From contig JABFSA010000094.1 of the NCBI GenBank assembly GCA_013140775.1, forward strand, positions 1 through 39,884: 39,884 nucleotides of DNA. The letters run 5' to 3'. The translations under genes were made by a program, and so were the position numbers. The stretch is from Acidobacteriota bacterium. Lineage in GTDB: Bacteria > Acidobacteriota > Vicinamibacteria > Vicinamibacterales > UBA2999. The notes beneath the pieces were generated by a model. The model did no database searches and had not been told where the DNA came from. It was given only the letters and a program-made list of their open reading frames with translations. Positions 24,811-31,999 of the stretch are shown here, piece by piece; position 1 is the first letter of the stretch; each line of letters opens with the position of its first letter.

Positions 24811-26378
24811 ATGCCGAACGAGCGCTTCGACATCATCATCATCGGAAGCGGTGCCGGGGGCGGGACGATCGCGCAGGCACTGGCGTCAGCGTCGGCGCGC
24901 ATTCTGATCCTCGAGCGCGGAGATTCCCTCCCGCAGGAACCACAGAACTGGGATCCCGAGGCGGTGTGGAAGCATCTTCGGTATCGCGCCGACGAACGAT
25001 GGCTCGATCGGCACGGGCGCGAGTTCAGGCCGTACACCCACTACTGCGTCGGAGGGAACACCAAGTTCTGGGGCAGGTTCTGTACCGGTTGCGCCGCGAG
25101 GATTTCGCGGCGACCGAGCACGTGGACGGCACGTCGCCCGCGTGGCCGATCAACTACGAGACACTCGAGCCGTACTACGAACGCGCTGAGCAGTTGTACC
25201 AGGTGCGCGGACAGCATGGGATCGATCCCACCGAACCATCACGCGGACCGTTTCCCTTCCCAGCCGTTCCCCACGCTCCCGCTGTTGCGGCCATCGTTGA
25301 ACAGCTCAAGGCGTTTGGTCTCCATCCATCGCCGCTGCCGCTTGGACTGCTGCGACCGGGCGCACCCGATGGCTGCGTCTTGTGCAACACCTGCAACTCA
25401 TTTCCATGCCGGATTCACGCGAAGAGTGATGCCGAAGTCTGTTGCGTCAATCCAGCGTTGAGGACGCCGACGGTGTCGCTGTGGACGAAGGCGCTCGCGC
25501 GTCGCCTGCTGACCGATCCGTCCGGGCGCAGAGTTGAAGCCGTGGAAGTGGAACGCAATGGCGAGGTCAGCAGAGTGGAGGCGCCGCTGGTGATCGTCTC
25601 CTGCGGCGCGGTGAATTCCGCTGCGCTCTTCCTGCGATCGGGTAATGCCAAACATCCAGCAGGGCTTGCGAATTCCTCGGGGCTCGTCGGGCGGCGCTAC
25701 ATGGCCCACCTTGCAACCATGATGCAGGGGTTTCACCCGTTTCGTGTGAACGACACCGTGTTTCAGAAGACCGTGGCGCTCAACGATTTCTACCTGCGCG
25801 GAGCGGACGGCAGGCCTCCTCTCGGACAGATCCAGTCTCAAGGCCGAACCCACGGAATCATGGCGCAAACCGTGGCGCCGTGGATGCCGCTGTGGGCGTA
25901 CAACGCGTGGGTGGCCCGGGGAGTGGACTGGCTCGCGATGTCCGAGGACCTTCCCAAGGACGATAATCGCGTCACCGTGGAACCGGACGGCCGGATTCGC
26001 GTGCACTACGAGCCCAACAACCTGGCTGCGCATCAGCGGCTTGTCGGTGAGATGAAACGGATCCTGCGGCGATTGGGGTTCTGGGTGGTCATGGCGCATT
26101 CGCACCGTGATCGGAACACCACGCATCAATGCGGAACCATGTGTTTCGGAACGGACGCGACGACGTCTGTGCTGGATACGTTCTGTCGCACCCACGACGT
26201 CGATAATCTCTTCGTCGTCGATGCGTCGTTCTTTCCCTCGTCTGCCGCCGTGAATCCTGGACTGACGATTGCGGCACAGGCCCTCCGCGTAGCGGACCAC
26301 ATCAAAGCAACCCATTTAGGGGTCAAGGCGTCATCCGGCTGGCAGACACGTGAGCCGGCCACGGAGAGTTACCGGTGA
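24811..26378 (+). pseudogene. GMC family FAD oxidoreductase with one-base frameshift
   Basis: From ATG 24811 the frame encodes the FAD motif DIIIIGSGAGGGTIAQALAS and YTHYCVGGNTKFWG. It then breaks at the GGGG run 25070-25073, and the homologous sequence continues in the next frame as QVLYRLRREDFAATEHVDG to TGA 26378. One extra G joins them as KFWGQVLYRLRRED; repaired length is 522 residues. Catalytic features are intact: TTHQCGTMCFG carries the His of the His-His/Asn pair, and SSAAVNPGLTIAAQALR the C-terminal FAD/active-site segment. A cysteine cluster, CVLCNTCNSFPC then CC, is unusual for GMC enzymes and could bind an Fe-S cluster. Likely substrates are sugars or glycosides, with electrons passed to a respiratory carrier. 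Confidence 0.9.
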
Positions 26379-26887
26379 ACGTGCGTTCCTTCAGTCACTG
26401 CGGCATCACGGTGTCCGACTTCAACAAAGCCGTGCGGTTCTACTGGGAGGTCTTCGGCTGTCCGCTCGTGGGTGTCGCGGACACGCCTCCGGATCGCGTA
26501 CGCACATTCTTTGGCGTCGAAACGGAGCAGCCGAGCTGCAAGATCGGATGGATCCGGGTGCCTGGCGGCGCCGTCCTGGAGATCTTCGAGTTCAAACCGA
26601 ATCAGCCCCCAGCCGAGATCCCGTGGAACCGCGTCGGCCTCACGCACATTTCGTTCAACGTCAGAAACACCCAACGCTGGTACGACTACCTGATTGGCAA
26701 GGGAGTCGAATGCGTCAGCAAACCTGAACGGTCACCGCGGGGGCACACCTTCTTCTTCGCCCGTGATTTCGACGGCAATCTCATCGAACTGATGGATCTC
26801 GGACACATGCACCACGTCCTGAACTGGCTTGGCCCGCTCGGCGGCTTCATCTTCAGGCGCGGCATGTATCGGAAGTACTACAAGTAA
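26375..26887 (+). CDS. VOC (glyoxalase/extradiol dioxygenase fold) metalloprotein
   Basis: 170 residues. The GTG start at 26375 overlaps the TGA of the GMC gene (GTGA), which indicates translational coupling. The vicinal-oxygen-chelate fold has paired beta-alpha-beta modules with metal-ligand positions His8 (SHCGITV), Glu69 or Glu72 (AVLEIFEF), His91 (LTHISFNV) and Glu138 (NLIELMD), fitting a glyoxalase- or epimerase-type divalent metal site. The C-terminal extension (HVLNWLGPLGGFIFRRGMYR) is unusual and basic. Within this operon it may isomerise, dehydrate or cleave the keto-sugar made by the GMC enzyme. The exact reaction is unknown. Confidence 0.87.
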   Translation: MNVRSFSHCGITVSDFNKAVRFYWEVFGCPLVGVADTPPDRVRTFFGVETEQPSCKIGWIRVPGGAVLEIFEFKPNQPPAEIPWNRVGLTHISFNVRNTQRWYDYLIGKGVECVSKPERSPRGHTFFFARDFDGNLIELMDLGHMHHVLNWLGPLGGFIFRRGMYRKYYK

Positions 26888-26888
26888 C

Positions 26889-26905
26889 GGGGCTCGGGAC
26901 TCGCG
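26889..26905. repeat. Heptanucleotide repeat copy 6 (short, reverse orientation)
   Basis: GGGGCTCGGGACTCGCG lies 1 nt after the VOC stop codon and directly before the truncated four-helix-bundle remnant. It has the opposite orientation to the dnaE2 copies. Confidence 0.75.
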
Positions 26906-27191
26906 TTCTAACGACGGAGCGAAGACGGAAGCTTATGGCCTGACGAGCCGGCTTCGTCGCGCGGCCGTTGGCATTCCGTCAAACATCAGCGAGGGTCATC
27001 AGCAAAGCACTCGGGCCTATCGACATCACCTGTTGATCGCGCTCGGCTGTCAGGCCGAATGCGAGACCCAACTCAAGCTCGTGCTCCGACTCAGGCTTGC
27101 GCCGGCCGAGGAGGTTCATCCAGTCATGGAGACCGCACAACGCGCGGGTCGCATTCTGCATGGTCTACTCAGGAGTCTTCCGCGCTCTTAG
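26903..27191 (+). pseudogene. Remnant of a four-helix-bundle (23S rRNA intervening-sequence type) protein
   Basis: The frame ending at TAG 27189-27191 encodes TEAYGLTSRLRRAAVGIPSN, ISEGHQQSTRAYRHHLLIAL and HPVMETAQRAGRILHGLLRS, the middle and C-terminal helices of the small four-helix-bundle family (S23/TIGR02436-like). The first helix (usually LxVWQxAxxLVxxVYxxT) is missing. No start codon with a ribosome binding site lies in the right place, and the frame runs back through a repeat into the VOC gene. I read this as a 5'-truncated relic, with the breakpoint at or near the heptanucleotide repeat. The function of intact relatives is poorly known. Confidence 0.75.
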
Positions 27192-27232
27192 TGTCAGCCT
27201 CTCTGCTGCCGAGAACCCACATCGCTCGGTTG

Positions 27233-27238
27233 TACACT
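27233..27238 (+). promoter_or_regulatory. -10 box TACACT, 7 nt before the start codon
   Basis: TACACT ends 7 nt before GTG 27246, with CTGAACC between and no ribosome binding site. This supports both the upstream start choice for the ROK kinase and a leaderless message. Confidence 0.5.
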
Positions 27239-27245
27239 CTGAACC

Positions 27246-28205
27246 GTGAACACGCCTTCGGACAGGCAGGGAATTGCGAGCCCCGAGCCCCGAGTCCCGA
27301 GCCCCGGGACCGTGCGCCTCCGCATCGGCATCGATCTGGGCGGTACGAAAATCGAGGGTATTGCGCTCGATCGAGAGCGTGAGGTCGCGAGAATTCGAGT
27401 CAACACGCCACGCGATTACGCGGGGACCATCGAGGCGATCGCTGTGCTCGTTCAGGCACTTGAAGAGCGTGCCGGCGGATCGGGATCTGTGGGTGTGGGG
27501 ATTCCCGGAGCGGAGGCGCCGGCGACCGGCCTGGTCAAGAACGCAAACTCAATCTGGCTGATCGGCCGCCCGCTTCGGGGAGATTTGGAAGTACGCCTGG
27601 GCCGCGAGGTTCGCCTGGCGAACGATGCGAACTGCTTCGCCGTGTCTGAAGCCGCTGACGGAGCGGCGGCGGGTGCCGAGGTGGTGTTTGGTGTGATCGT
27701 TGGCACCGGTACCGGCGCGGGGATCGTCGTGCGCGGCAAGGTCCTCACAGGCCCGAATGGAATAGCGGGCGAGTGGGGCCACAACCCGCTCCCGTGGCCG
27801 CGCGACGATGAGCGTCCCGGTCGTAAGTGCTATTGCGGGCAGTACGGCTGCATCGAAACATTCTTATGCGGTCCCGGCATGCAGACTGATCATCAGGAGC
27901 GCAGCGGACGGCATCGCACGCCTGCCGAGATCGTGAACGACGCGGCCGAGGGAGATCGCGCCGCACAGGAGACGCTCGACCGTCACCATGAGCGGATGGC
28001 GAGGGCGCTTGCCAGCGTGATCAACGTGCTCGATCCGGATGTCATTGTGCTCGGCGGTGGGTTGTCGAACATCCGGTCGCTCTACGAGCAGGTGCCTCGA
28101 CTCTGGGAACCCTTTGTCTTTTCAGACGCCAGCCGCACGCGCCTCGTGCAGGCGCGCCACGGCGATTCGAGCGGCGTCCGTGGCGCGGCCTGGCTCTGGC
28201 CGTAG
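27246..28205 (+). CDS. ROK family sugar kinase (fructokinase/N-acetylhexosamine kinase type)
   Basis: 319 residues from GTG 27246. Residues 12-21 (SPEPRVPSPG) are encoded by a heptanucleotide repeat, so the natural N-terminus probably begins near the GTG at 27310 (VRLRIGIDLGGTKIEG, the ATP phosphate-1 motif). The promoter 7 nt before 27246 nevertheless favours translation through the repeat. The ROK zinc site is present: GHNPLPWPRDDERPGRKC with YCGQYGCIETF (His plus three Cys). Other motifs are LANDANCFAVSEA, GTGTGAGIVV and DPDVIVLGGGLSN. The enzyme phosphorylates a hexose with ATP in the cytoplasm. The CxCGxxGCxE form with a short N-terminus resembles fructokinase/mannokinase (Mak). Confidence 0.9.
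   Translation: MNTPSDRQGIASPEPRVPSPGTVRLRIGIDLGGTKIEGIALDREREVARIRVNTPRDYAGTIEAIAVLVQALEERAGGSGSVGVGIPGAEAPATGLVKNANSIWLIGRPLRGDLEVRLGREVRLANDANCFAVSEAADGAAAGAEVVFGVIVGTGTGAGIVVRGKVLTGPNGIAGEWGHNPLPWPRDDERPGRKCYCGQYGCIETFLCGPGMQTDHQERSGRHRTPAEIVNDAAEGDRAAQETLDRHHERMARALASVINVLDPDVIVLGGGLSNIRSLYEQVPRLWEPFVFSDASRTRLVQARHGDSSGVRGAAWLWP
27277..27308. repeat. Heptanucleotide repeat copy 7, at the N-terminus of the ROK kinase
   Basis: GAGCCCCGAGCCCCGAGTCCCGAGCCCCGGG lies between the putative GTG start (27246) and the conserved beta strand of the kinase. It is read as SPEPRVPSPG. Confidence 0.9.
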
Positions 28206-28209
28206 CGCG

Positions 28210-28632
28210 TCAACGCGTCACGACGAGCGTGGCACGGTAATCACCTGGCGAGATCGTTCGGCTGCTGAAGGGATATGGCTGCAGTTCCGTCAACTCGATG
28301 CGGTAGCCGGTTGGTGTTGTGACCGAGTGCGGCGGGCCTCCGGTGTGGAGTTCGTAGTCCGCGGTGACCGACCCGGAAGCGCGCAGATGCACGATCGCAT
28401 CGCCGCCCTGAATGCAGAGGACGTCAGCGGGACAACGGGAATCTCCGGACACACGGAGAAACTGGACACGGAGGGACAAGCCCTCCACAGTCGCTGATTC
28501 GCCAGGAGCCAGCGCGAATCGCGCGCTCAGCGGGACGGTTGGTCCGACTGGACTCTTTTCGTCACACGCCGTCACACCCAGGAGACACAGCACGACCGAA
28601 CAGCACACAAGGATTCGAGAGTTGGCGATCAT
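28210..28632 (-). CDS. Putative lipoprotein, unknown function
   Basis: 140 residues from ATG 28632. The signal ends LCLLGVTACDEK, with a lipobox-like VTAC followed by acidic residues, so it is a probable lipoprotein. The mature part begins KSPVGPTVPLSARFALAPGE and contains VEGLSLRVQFLRVSGDSRCP, ADVLCIQGGDAIVHLRA and ITSPGDYRATLVVTR-like beta strands. The Cys pair CPADVLC probably forms a disulfide. This looks like a small exported beta-sandwich of unknown role. The gene converges with the ROK kinase gene with 4 bp between, and is divergent from the SulP gene. Confidence 0.7.
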   Translation of the reverse strand: MIANSRILVCCSVVLCLLGVTACDEKSPVGPTVPLSARFALAPGESATVEGLSLRVQFLRVSGDSRCPADVLCIQGGDAIVHLRASGSVTADYELHTGGPPHSVTTPTGYRIELTELQPYPFSSRTISPGDYRATLVVTR

Positions 28633-28723
28633 GACAGCCCTTTGAGCAACGCCCATGCCAGTGTGCGAATTATTTCGCACTACTCCGCGATACCCGCTGC
28701 GAGCTGACGTTCACGCATCGCAG

Positions 28724-28729
28724 TAGAAT
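28724..28729 (+). promoter_or_regulatory. -10 box TAGAAT before the SulP gene
   Basis: TAGAAT ends 10 nt before GTG 28740 and 1 nt before GTG 28731. Since transcription starts about 6-8 nt after the box, the GTG at 28740 is the more likely start. Confidence 0.45.
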
Positions 28730-28739
28730 CGTGACGGTA

Positions 28740-30458
28740 GTGCCTCGCAGTTCCCGCCCAGCATCGCTTCGACGGTCCCATTCCTGGCATCCCGCATTAG
28801 TCAATGCCGTGCGAGGGTACTCGATTCGCACCTTTCGCGCGGATGCGCTCGCCGGTGTCACCGTGGGCCTTGTGGCTTTGCCACTCGCGATGGCGTTCGC
28901 TATCTCGTCCGGCATGACGCCGCAGGCCGGTCTCTACTGCGCCGTCGTCACCGGCTTCATCATTTCAGCGCTCGGCGGTTCGAACGTGCAGATCGGCGGC
29001 CCCACGGGCGCGTTCGTCGTCGTGGTCTCCGGCATCGTCGCTCAGTACGGCATCGACGGTCTGTTCATGTGCACGATGATGGCCGGCGTCCTGCTGGTCA
29101 TCATGGGACTCACAGGCACCGGCACGGCGGTCCGCTTCATTCCAAGGCCGGTCGTCATCGGTTTCACCAACGGCATCGCCCTCGTGATCGCGAGCACGCA
29201 GATCAAGGACCTGTTTGGAATCCCGTTGCCTGGTCCGGTGCCCGGCGAGTTCGTTCCTCGGCTGGCGCTCCTCGCCCAGCACGCCGCCAACCTCTCGATC
29301 GAGACCGCGGTCGTCGGTCTCGCGGTGCTCGTGCTGATTGTGGTGTGGAATCGCACCATCCCGGGCGTCCCTGGCTACATCGTCGCGCTCGTCGCGGGCA
29401 CGGCCGTCGTGACGCTGGCACAGATGCCGTTGGAGACGGTGGGCACACGCTTCGGCGGCATCCCTTCGGGGTTCCCGTCGATCCAACTGCCACAGTTCAG
29501 GCCCGAGCTGATCCTCTCGCTGCTGTCACCGACGCTCACGGTCGCGATGCTTGGTGCGATCGAGTCCCTGATGTCCGCGGTCGTCGCGGACAAGATGACG
29601 GGCGGCCGTCATAACTCCAACGTGGAGCTCTTCGCTCAGGGCATTGCCAACATCGCGTCGCCGCTCGTGGGAGGACTGCCGGCAACCGGTGCCATTGCAC
29701 GTACGGCAACGAACATTCGATCAGGGGGTCTCACACCTGTCGCGGGAATGATTCACGCCGCGGTGCTTTTGATCATCCTGCTGTTCGCAGCGCCGTGGGC
29801 CGGTCTCATCCCCATGACCGTGCTCGCCGCGATCCTGATGGTGGTTTCGTACAACATGGGGGAGTGGCACGAGATCCCTGCGCTCTGGCGTCAGGGATGG
29901 ACCGACCGTCTCGTGTGGATGGTGACCTGCGCACTCACAGTGCTTGCGGATCTGACCGTCGCGGTCGAGGCCGGAATGATTCTCGCGGCGTTGCTGTTTA
30001 TTCGACGGGTCGCGTCAACGACCACGGTGTCTCGCGTGACGAGCGATTACGTCGAAAAGGGGAGGGTGCACATACTGCAGGACAAGCCGATCCCCGACTA
30101 CCTGACGATTTTCCGCATTCACGGACCGTTTCTTTTTGGCGCAACCGACAAGCTCACGAATCTCGTCGGCCAGATGGATGGCTTCGCGCCGGTTGTGGTG
30201 TTGAGGCTGCGCAACATGACGGCGATCGACGCGACGGGCCTTCGTGCGATTCAGGACTTCGCGGATGCCCTCCACCGTACCGGCAGAACGCTGTTGCTCT
30301 GTGGCGCATTGCCGCAGCCAGCGGGTTTGATGTCTCAATCTGAGTTTCACCGCCACGTCGGGGCCGAAAACATCCTGCCCAACGTCGAAGCGGCGCTCAA
30401 GCGGGCCGAGGCGGTCTGGCACACGACCCGTGCACCCACGGCCGAGGTGCGCTCGTAG
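28740..30458 (+). CDS. SulP (SLC26) family anion transporter with STAS domain
   Basis: 572 residues from GTG 28740 (28731 adds three). About 12-14 membrane helices are predicted, beginning ADALAGVTVGLVALPLAMAF, the SulP signature region, followed by GMTPQAGLYCAVVTGFIISA and GGPTGAFVVVVSGIV. NIASPLVGGLPATGAIARTA is the conserved TM8-9 segment. A cytoplasmic C-terminal STAS domain follows (FRIHGPFLFGATDKL, VVVLRLRNMTAIDATGLRAI). SulP proteins move sulfate, bicarbonate or dicarboxylates across the inner membrane. No carbonic anhydrase, sulfate reduction or dicarboxylate gene is adjacent, so the anion is not specified. Confidence 0.92.
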   Translation: MPRSSRPASLRRSHSWHPALVNAVRGYSIRTFRADALAGVTVGLVALPLAMAFAISSGMTPQAGLYCAVVTGFIISALGGSNVQIGGPTGAFVVVVSGIVAQYGIDGLFMCTMMAGVLLVIMGLTGTGTAVRFIPRPVVIGFTNGIALVIASTQIKDLFGIPLPGPVPGEFVPRLALLAQHAANLSIETAVVGLAVLVLIVVWNRTIPGVPGYIVALVAGTAVVTLAQMPLETVGTRFGGIPSGFPSIQLPQFRPELILSLLSPTLTVAMLGAIESLMSAVVADKMTGGRHNSNVELFAQGIANIASPLVGGLPATGAIARTATNIRSGGLTPVAGMIHAAVLLIILLFAAPWAGLIPMTVLAAILMVVSYNMGEWHEIPALWRQGWTDRLVWMVTCALTVLADLTVAVEAGMILAALLFIRRVASTTTVSRVTSDYVEKGRVHILQDKPIPDYLTIFRIHGPFLFGATDKLTNLVGQMDGFAPVVVLRLRNMTAIDATGLRAIQDFADALHRTGRTLLLCGALPQPAGLMSQSEFHRHVGAENILPNVEAALKRAEAVWHTTRAPTAEVRS

Positions 30459-30480
30459 GCTCGCTGCTGAAACGAGGGGC

Positions 30481-31533
30481 CTAACCCTCGGCGCGGCCGG
30501 CCGGCGGAAGGGCCACCGGGCCGTCGCTCGAGAGCGCGGATCGAATGCGCGCAGCTGCCTGACCGACGCGCAGCGAGGCGTAGAAGATCTTGCCGACAGG
30601 GATGCCGCCCTTCAGGCGATGCCGGCCGATCGCCTCGAGACCCGCCGACGCCATACATCCGCAATTGAGACAGTCCGGATCGCCGCCAAACTGGCAGGGC
30701 GTGATGTGGCGCTCCAGGTCTGCGGAGAAACACTCGGTCGTCTGCGCGAAGATGCAGTCCTTGGGCGACGCTGGTGGCTCGGCGTACACCTTGAGCAGAG
30801 CGTCTGGCAGCTGGAGCTTGGGGATCTCCGGGCGCACGCGTCGCAGTTCTTCGATCACGCGCACACGATCGGCCTTCGTCAATCGTTCAGCCGACAACTC
30901 ACCCTTCTGCGGGGTGTACAGGCTCATCCAGATCATGCGTGTGTTCGGATTGGCCTGCCACGTCCGAAGAAACTCTTCGAGGTAGCCCTCCCGCCGAACC
31001 TGCTGCCGCGTGACGGTGCAGTGCACCGTAATCTGATGCCCTTCGATGTGCTTGAGGATACGTTCGTACGTCGCGGGCGTTCGCCGTTCGTCGTGTTCGG
31101 GCTGGAGGCCATCGATGGACACGACAACCTGCAGGCGGGGGAGTGAGGCCCACTCCTGCGGGATCGGCCGCACGGCGCTCGTGACGACCTGCGTATGAAT
31201 GCCACGCTCGGCAAGGCGCGGCAGGATGACGTTGAGTTCCTTGAACCTCACCAGCGGTTCGCCACCGACGATGGAGACGTGGAGAGGGCGGTGGCGATCG
31301 ATGAGCGCCATGAAGCGCGAGACGAGCTCATCGCCCTTGTAGTCGCTGAGGCCGCGCAACGTCACGCCGCCGCCGAGGTGCTCGTCGCCGTACGCATAGC
31401 AGCCAGGGCATCGCAACGGACACTCGCGCGTGATCTCGATCGAGAGGTTCGGCCGGTAGCCCGCAAGAATGCGACCCCAGGCCTGGACCACGACACGCGC
31501 GTTCACCGCGTTGCGGCTGTTCATGCTGCTCAT
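30481..31533 (-). CDS. Radical SAM enzyme with C-terminal cysteine-rich region
   Basis: 350 residues from ATG 31533. The radical SAM cluster motif is Cys38-x3-Cys42-x2-Cys45 in ECPLRCPGCYAYGD. SIVGGEPLVRF carries the GGEP SAM-binding motif and QVVVSIDGLQPEHDERR is typical of the SPASM/MoaA-like group. The C-terminal part is rich in Cys (KDCIFAQTTECFSADLE, HITPCQFGGDPDCLNCGCMA), suggesting an auxiliary Fe-S cluster. Substrate unknown: peptide maturation, cofactor synthesis and lipid-head-group modification are all possible. No precursor peptide was recognised nearby. It is transcribed divergently from a SET-domain gene, with 49 bp between the starts. Confidence 0.9.
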   Translation of the reverse strand: MSSMNSRNAVNARVVVQAWGRILAGYRPNLSIEITRECPLRCPGCYAYGDEHLGGGVTLRGLSDYKGDELVSRFMALIDRHRPLHVSIVGGEPLVRFKELNVILPRLAERGIHTQVVTSAVRPIPQEWASLPRLQVVVSIDGLQPEHDERRTPATYERILKHIEGHQITVHCTVTRQQVRREGYLEEFLRTWQANPNTRMIWMSLYTPQKGELSAERLTKADRVRVIEELRRVRPEIPKLQLPDALLKVYAEPPASPKDCIFAQTTECFSADLERHITPCQFGGDPDCLNCGCMASAGLEAIGRHRLKGGIPVGKIFYASLRVGQAAARIRSALSSDGPVALPPAGRAEG

Positions 31534-31541
31534 GCGCCTTT

Positions 31542-31547
31542 ATTATC
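31542..31547 (-). promoter_or_regulatory. -10 box GATAAT for the radical SAM gene, 8 nt before ATG
   Basis: On the minus strand GATAAT is followed by AAAGGCGC and ATG 31533. The spacer includes a weak AAAGG, so this could be leaderless or a very short leader. It lies back to back with the SET-gene promoter 21 bp away. Confidence 0.5.
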
Positions 31548-31568
31548 AGTTACCGCTGGGTGGTTTGC

Positions 31569-31574
31569 TATCCT
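31569..31574 (+). promoter_or_regulatory. -10 box TATCCT for the SET-domain gene, 8 nt before ATG
   Basis: TATCCT is followed by GTCTTCAC and ATG 31583, with no ribosome binding site. The same TATCCT box and a similar gap occur before the dienelactone hydrolase gene. Confidence 0.5.
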
Positions 31575-31582
31575 GTCTTCAC

Positions 31583-31999
31583 ATGTCTGACGAGTTCGTA
31601 GGACCACGCATCATTCGCCGCCGCTCGAAACTGCATGGCTGGGGCATATTCGCCCTCGAGCCGATCAACAAGAATCGACGAATCATTCAATACGCGGGCG
31701 AGCTCATCGACCACAAGCAGAGCCTCAAGCGCGAGACCAGGTACCTCAAACGCGGCGAGATCTGGTGCTTCACTGTCAACCGACGCTGGGTTCGTGACGC
31801 CGACGTCGGGGGCAACAACGCGCGCTTTATCAATCATGGCTGCCGTCCCAACTGTTACAGCCAGATCGACGGACACACGATCTGGATTCGAGCCGGGCGC
31901 AACATCAAGGCGGGCGAAGAGCTGACCTACGACTACCACACCGACGGCGACAAGATCATTCAGTGCCGCTGCCGGCCCGGGTGCACGCGCTGGCTGTAG
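31583..31999 (+). CDS. SET-domain protein lysine methyltransferase
   Basis: 138 residues from ATG 31583, a compact SET domain with little else. Motifs are KLHGWGIFALEPI (SAM-binding GxG, Gly19/Gly21), NNARFINHGCRPNC (78-91, the NHxCxPN knot), GEELTYDY (111-118, catalytic Tyr) and a post-SET zinc site CRCRPGC (Cys128, 130, 134, with Cys91 as fourth ligand). These enzymes transfer methyl groups to lysine, classically on histones; bacterial ones methylate ribosomal, DNA-binding or secreted effector proteins. There is no signal peptide or obvious secretion tag. It may act on a protein linked to the divergent radical SAM enzyme, but this is only positional inference. Confidence 0.92.
   Translation: MSDEFVGPRIIRRRSKLHGWGIFALEPINKNRRIIQYAGELIDHKQSLKRETRYLKRGEIWCFTVNRRWVRDADVGGNNARFINHGCRPNCYSQIDGHTIWIRAGRNIKAGEELTYDYHTDGDKIIQCRCRPGCTRWL

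Noticed and set aside
28740..30458. SulP transporter as a bicarbonate-concentrating system
   Set aside because: No carbonic anhydrase is fused or adjacent, so the transported anion cannot be assigned.
30481..31533. Radical SAM enzyme as maturase of a ribosomal peptide (RiPP) cluster
   Set aside because: No small precursor peptide, leader-binding domain or export gene could be found nearby; the cysteine-rich tail alone is not enough.
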